Assembly (NCBI RefSeq): GCF_004209755.1 | Contig: NZ_CP035913.1 | Span: 4,526,001 to 4,590,000 of the forward strand | Direction: 5' to 3' | DNA length: 64,000 bases | From: Pseudoduganella lutea | Lineage (GTDB): Bacteria > Pseudomonadota > Gammaproteobacteria > Burkholderiales > Burkholderiaceae_D | Shown here: positions 63,841 through 64,000 of the stretch, piece after piece | Layout of the letters: the number at the start of each line of letters is the position of its first letter | Numbering within the stretch: position 1 is the stretch's first letter | The notes under the pieces: generated by a model | The model's database searches: none | The model's input: only the letters and a program-made list of their open reading frames with translations | Told to the model about the DNA's origin: nothing | Translations under genes and position numbers: made by a program

Positions 63841-64000
63841 ATGCAGATCAATTTCGCAGGGCGCACCGTGCTGGTCACCGGTTCCACCGCGGGCATCGGC
63901 TTCGCCACCGCCCGCGCCTTTCTCGCGGCGGGAGCGCGCGTGATCGTCAACGGGCGCAGCCAGCAAGGTGTCGATGACGCGGTCGCGCGGCTGGGCGGGC
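63841..64000 (+). CDS. Short-chain dehydrogenase/reductase, 3' end cut by window
   Basis: 53 codons visible: VLVTGSTAGIGFATARAFLA is the TGxxxGIG nucleotide-binding start of classical SDRs, followed by GARVIVNGRSQQGVDD. AGGAGG lies 9 nt before the ATG. Substrate unknown. The divergent LysR gene is its likely regulator. Confidence 0.9.
   Translation, partial: MQINFAGRTVLVTGSTAGIGFATARAFLAAGARVIVNGRSQQGVDDAVARLGG

Noticed and set aside
1..64000. tRNA or rRNA genes
   Set aside because: No cloverleaf or conserved rRNA segment was noticed on either strand while reading; a short tRNA could still be missed without a search tool.

Overview
The window is high-GC chromosomal DNA from a betaproteobacterium of the family Oxalobacteraceae (Massilia / Pseudoduganella / Duganella type). 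The gene order yicC-gmk-rpoZ-spoT, a complete Entner-Doudoroff cluster, a PEP-CTERM protein and many intergenic palindromes of the GGGGTCAGACCCC kind all fit this. The genus is inferred from these traits and from protein resemblance, not from a marker gene.

Layout. 1-8623 is housekeeping: spoT (cut by the left edge), rpoZ, gmk and yicC on the minus strand, then divergent Ser/Thr kinase, PP2C phosphatase, rph, rdgB and hemW. 8775-15774 holds a patatin-like protein and a tripartite RND efflux operon. 15919-26202 is central carbon metabolism: tal, a DadA-like oxidase, hexR, zwf, an SMP-30 lactonase, pgi, and divergent edd-eda. A shared candidate HexR operator lies in front of zwf and edd. 26325-28613 has two small membrane proteins and a nidogen-domain PEP-CTERM protein. 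28982-41302 is a large chemosensory cluster (MCP, CheY, STAS, CheA, two MCPs, CheW, CheR, CheB, and an opposing response regulator, CheC and diguanylate cyclase operon). 41410-50140 returns to ordinary genes: rpiA, yggX, argA, hrpA, a PRC-barrel protein and a PHB-depolymerase-like esterase.

At 50249 an SOS-controlled imuA gene begins under a perfect LexA box, but it is broken after about 57 codons by a genomic island. The left end of the island is a translationally coupled module of three large tyrosine recombinases plus a small helical protein (50498-56318), followed by three 20-bp iteron-like repeats. Beyond it, 56380-62740 is AT-richer DNA carrying about nine single-gene units, mostly on the minus strand: two HNH nucleases, a frameshifted GNAT, a DUF6968-like protein, a membrane protein, a free-standing RND-porter-like periplasmic domain, a lipoprotein and a small exported protein. 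These units are separated by a family of degenerate, roughly 100-bp imperfect palindromes that all lie in the same orientation, so the stretch looks like an array of gene cassettes. From 62851 base composition returns to normal with a LysR regulator and a divergent SDR cut by the right edge. The rest of imuA (and imuB/dnaE2) is not in the window, so the island either continues past the right edge or has replaced the operon.

Most novel-looking material: the three-recombinase island in imuA, the repeat-delimited cassette-like array, a CheA with an apparent MshEN-like (possible c-di-GMP-binding) insert near a diguanylate cyclase gene, and a family of variable intergenic palindromes.
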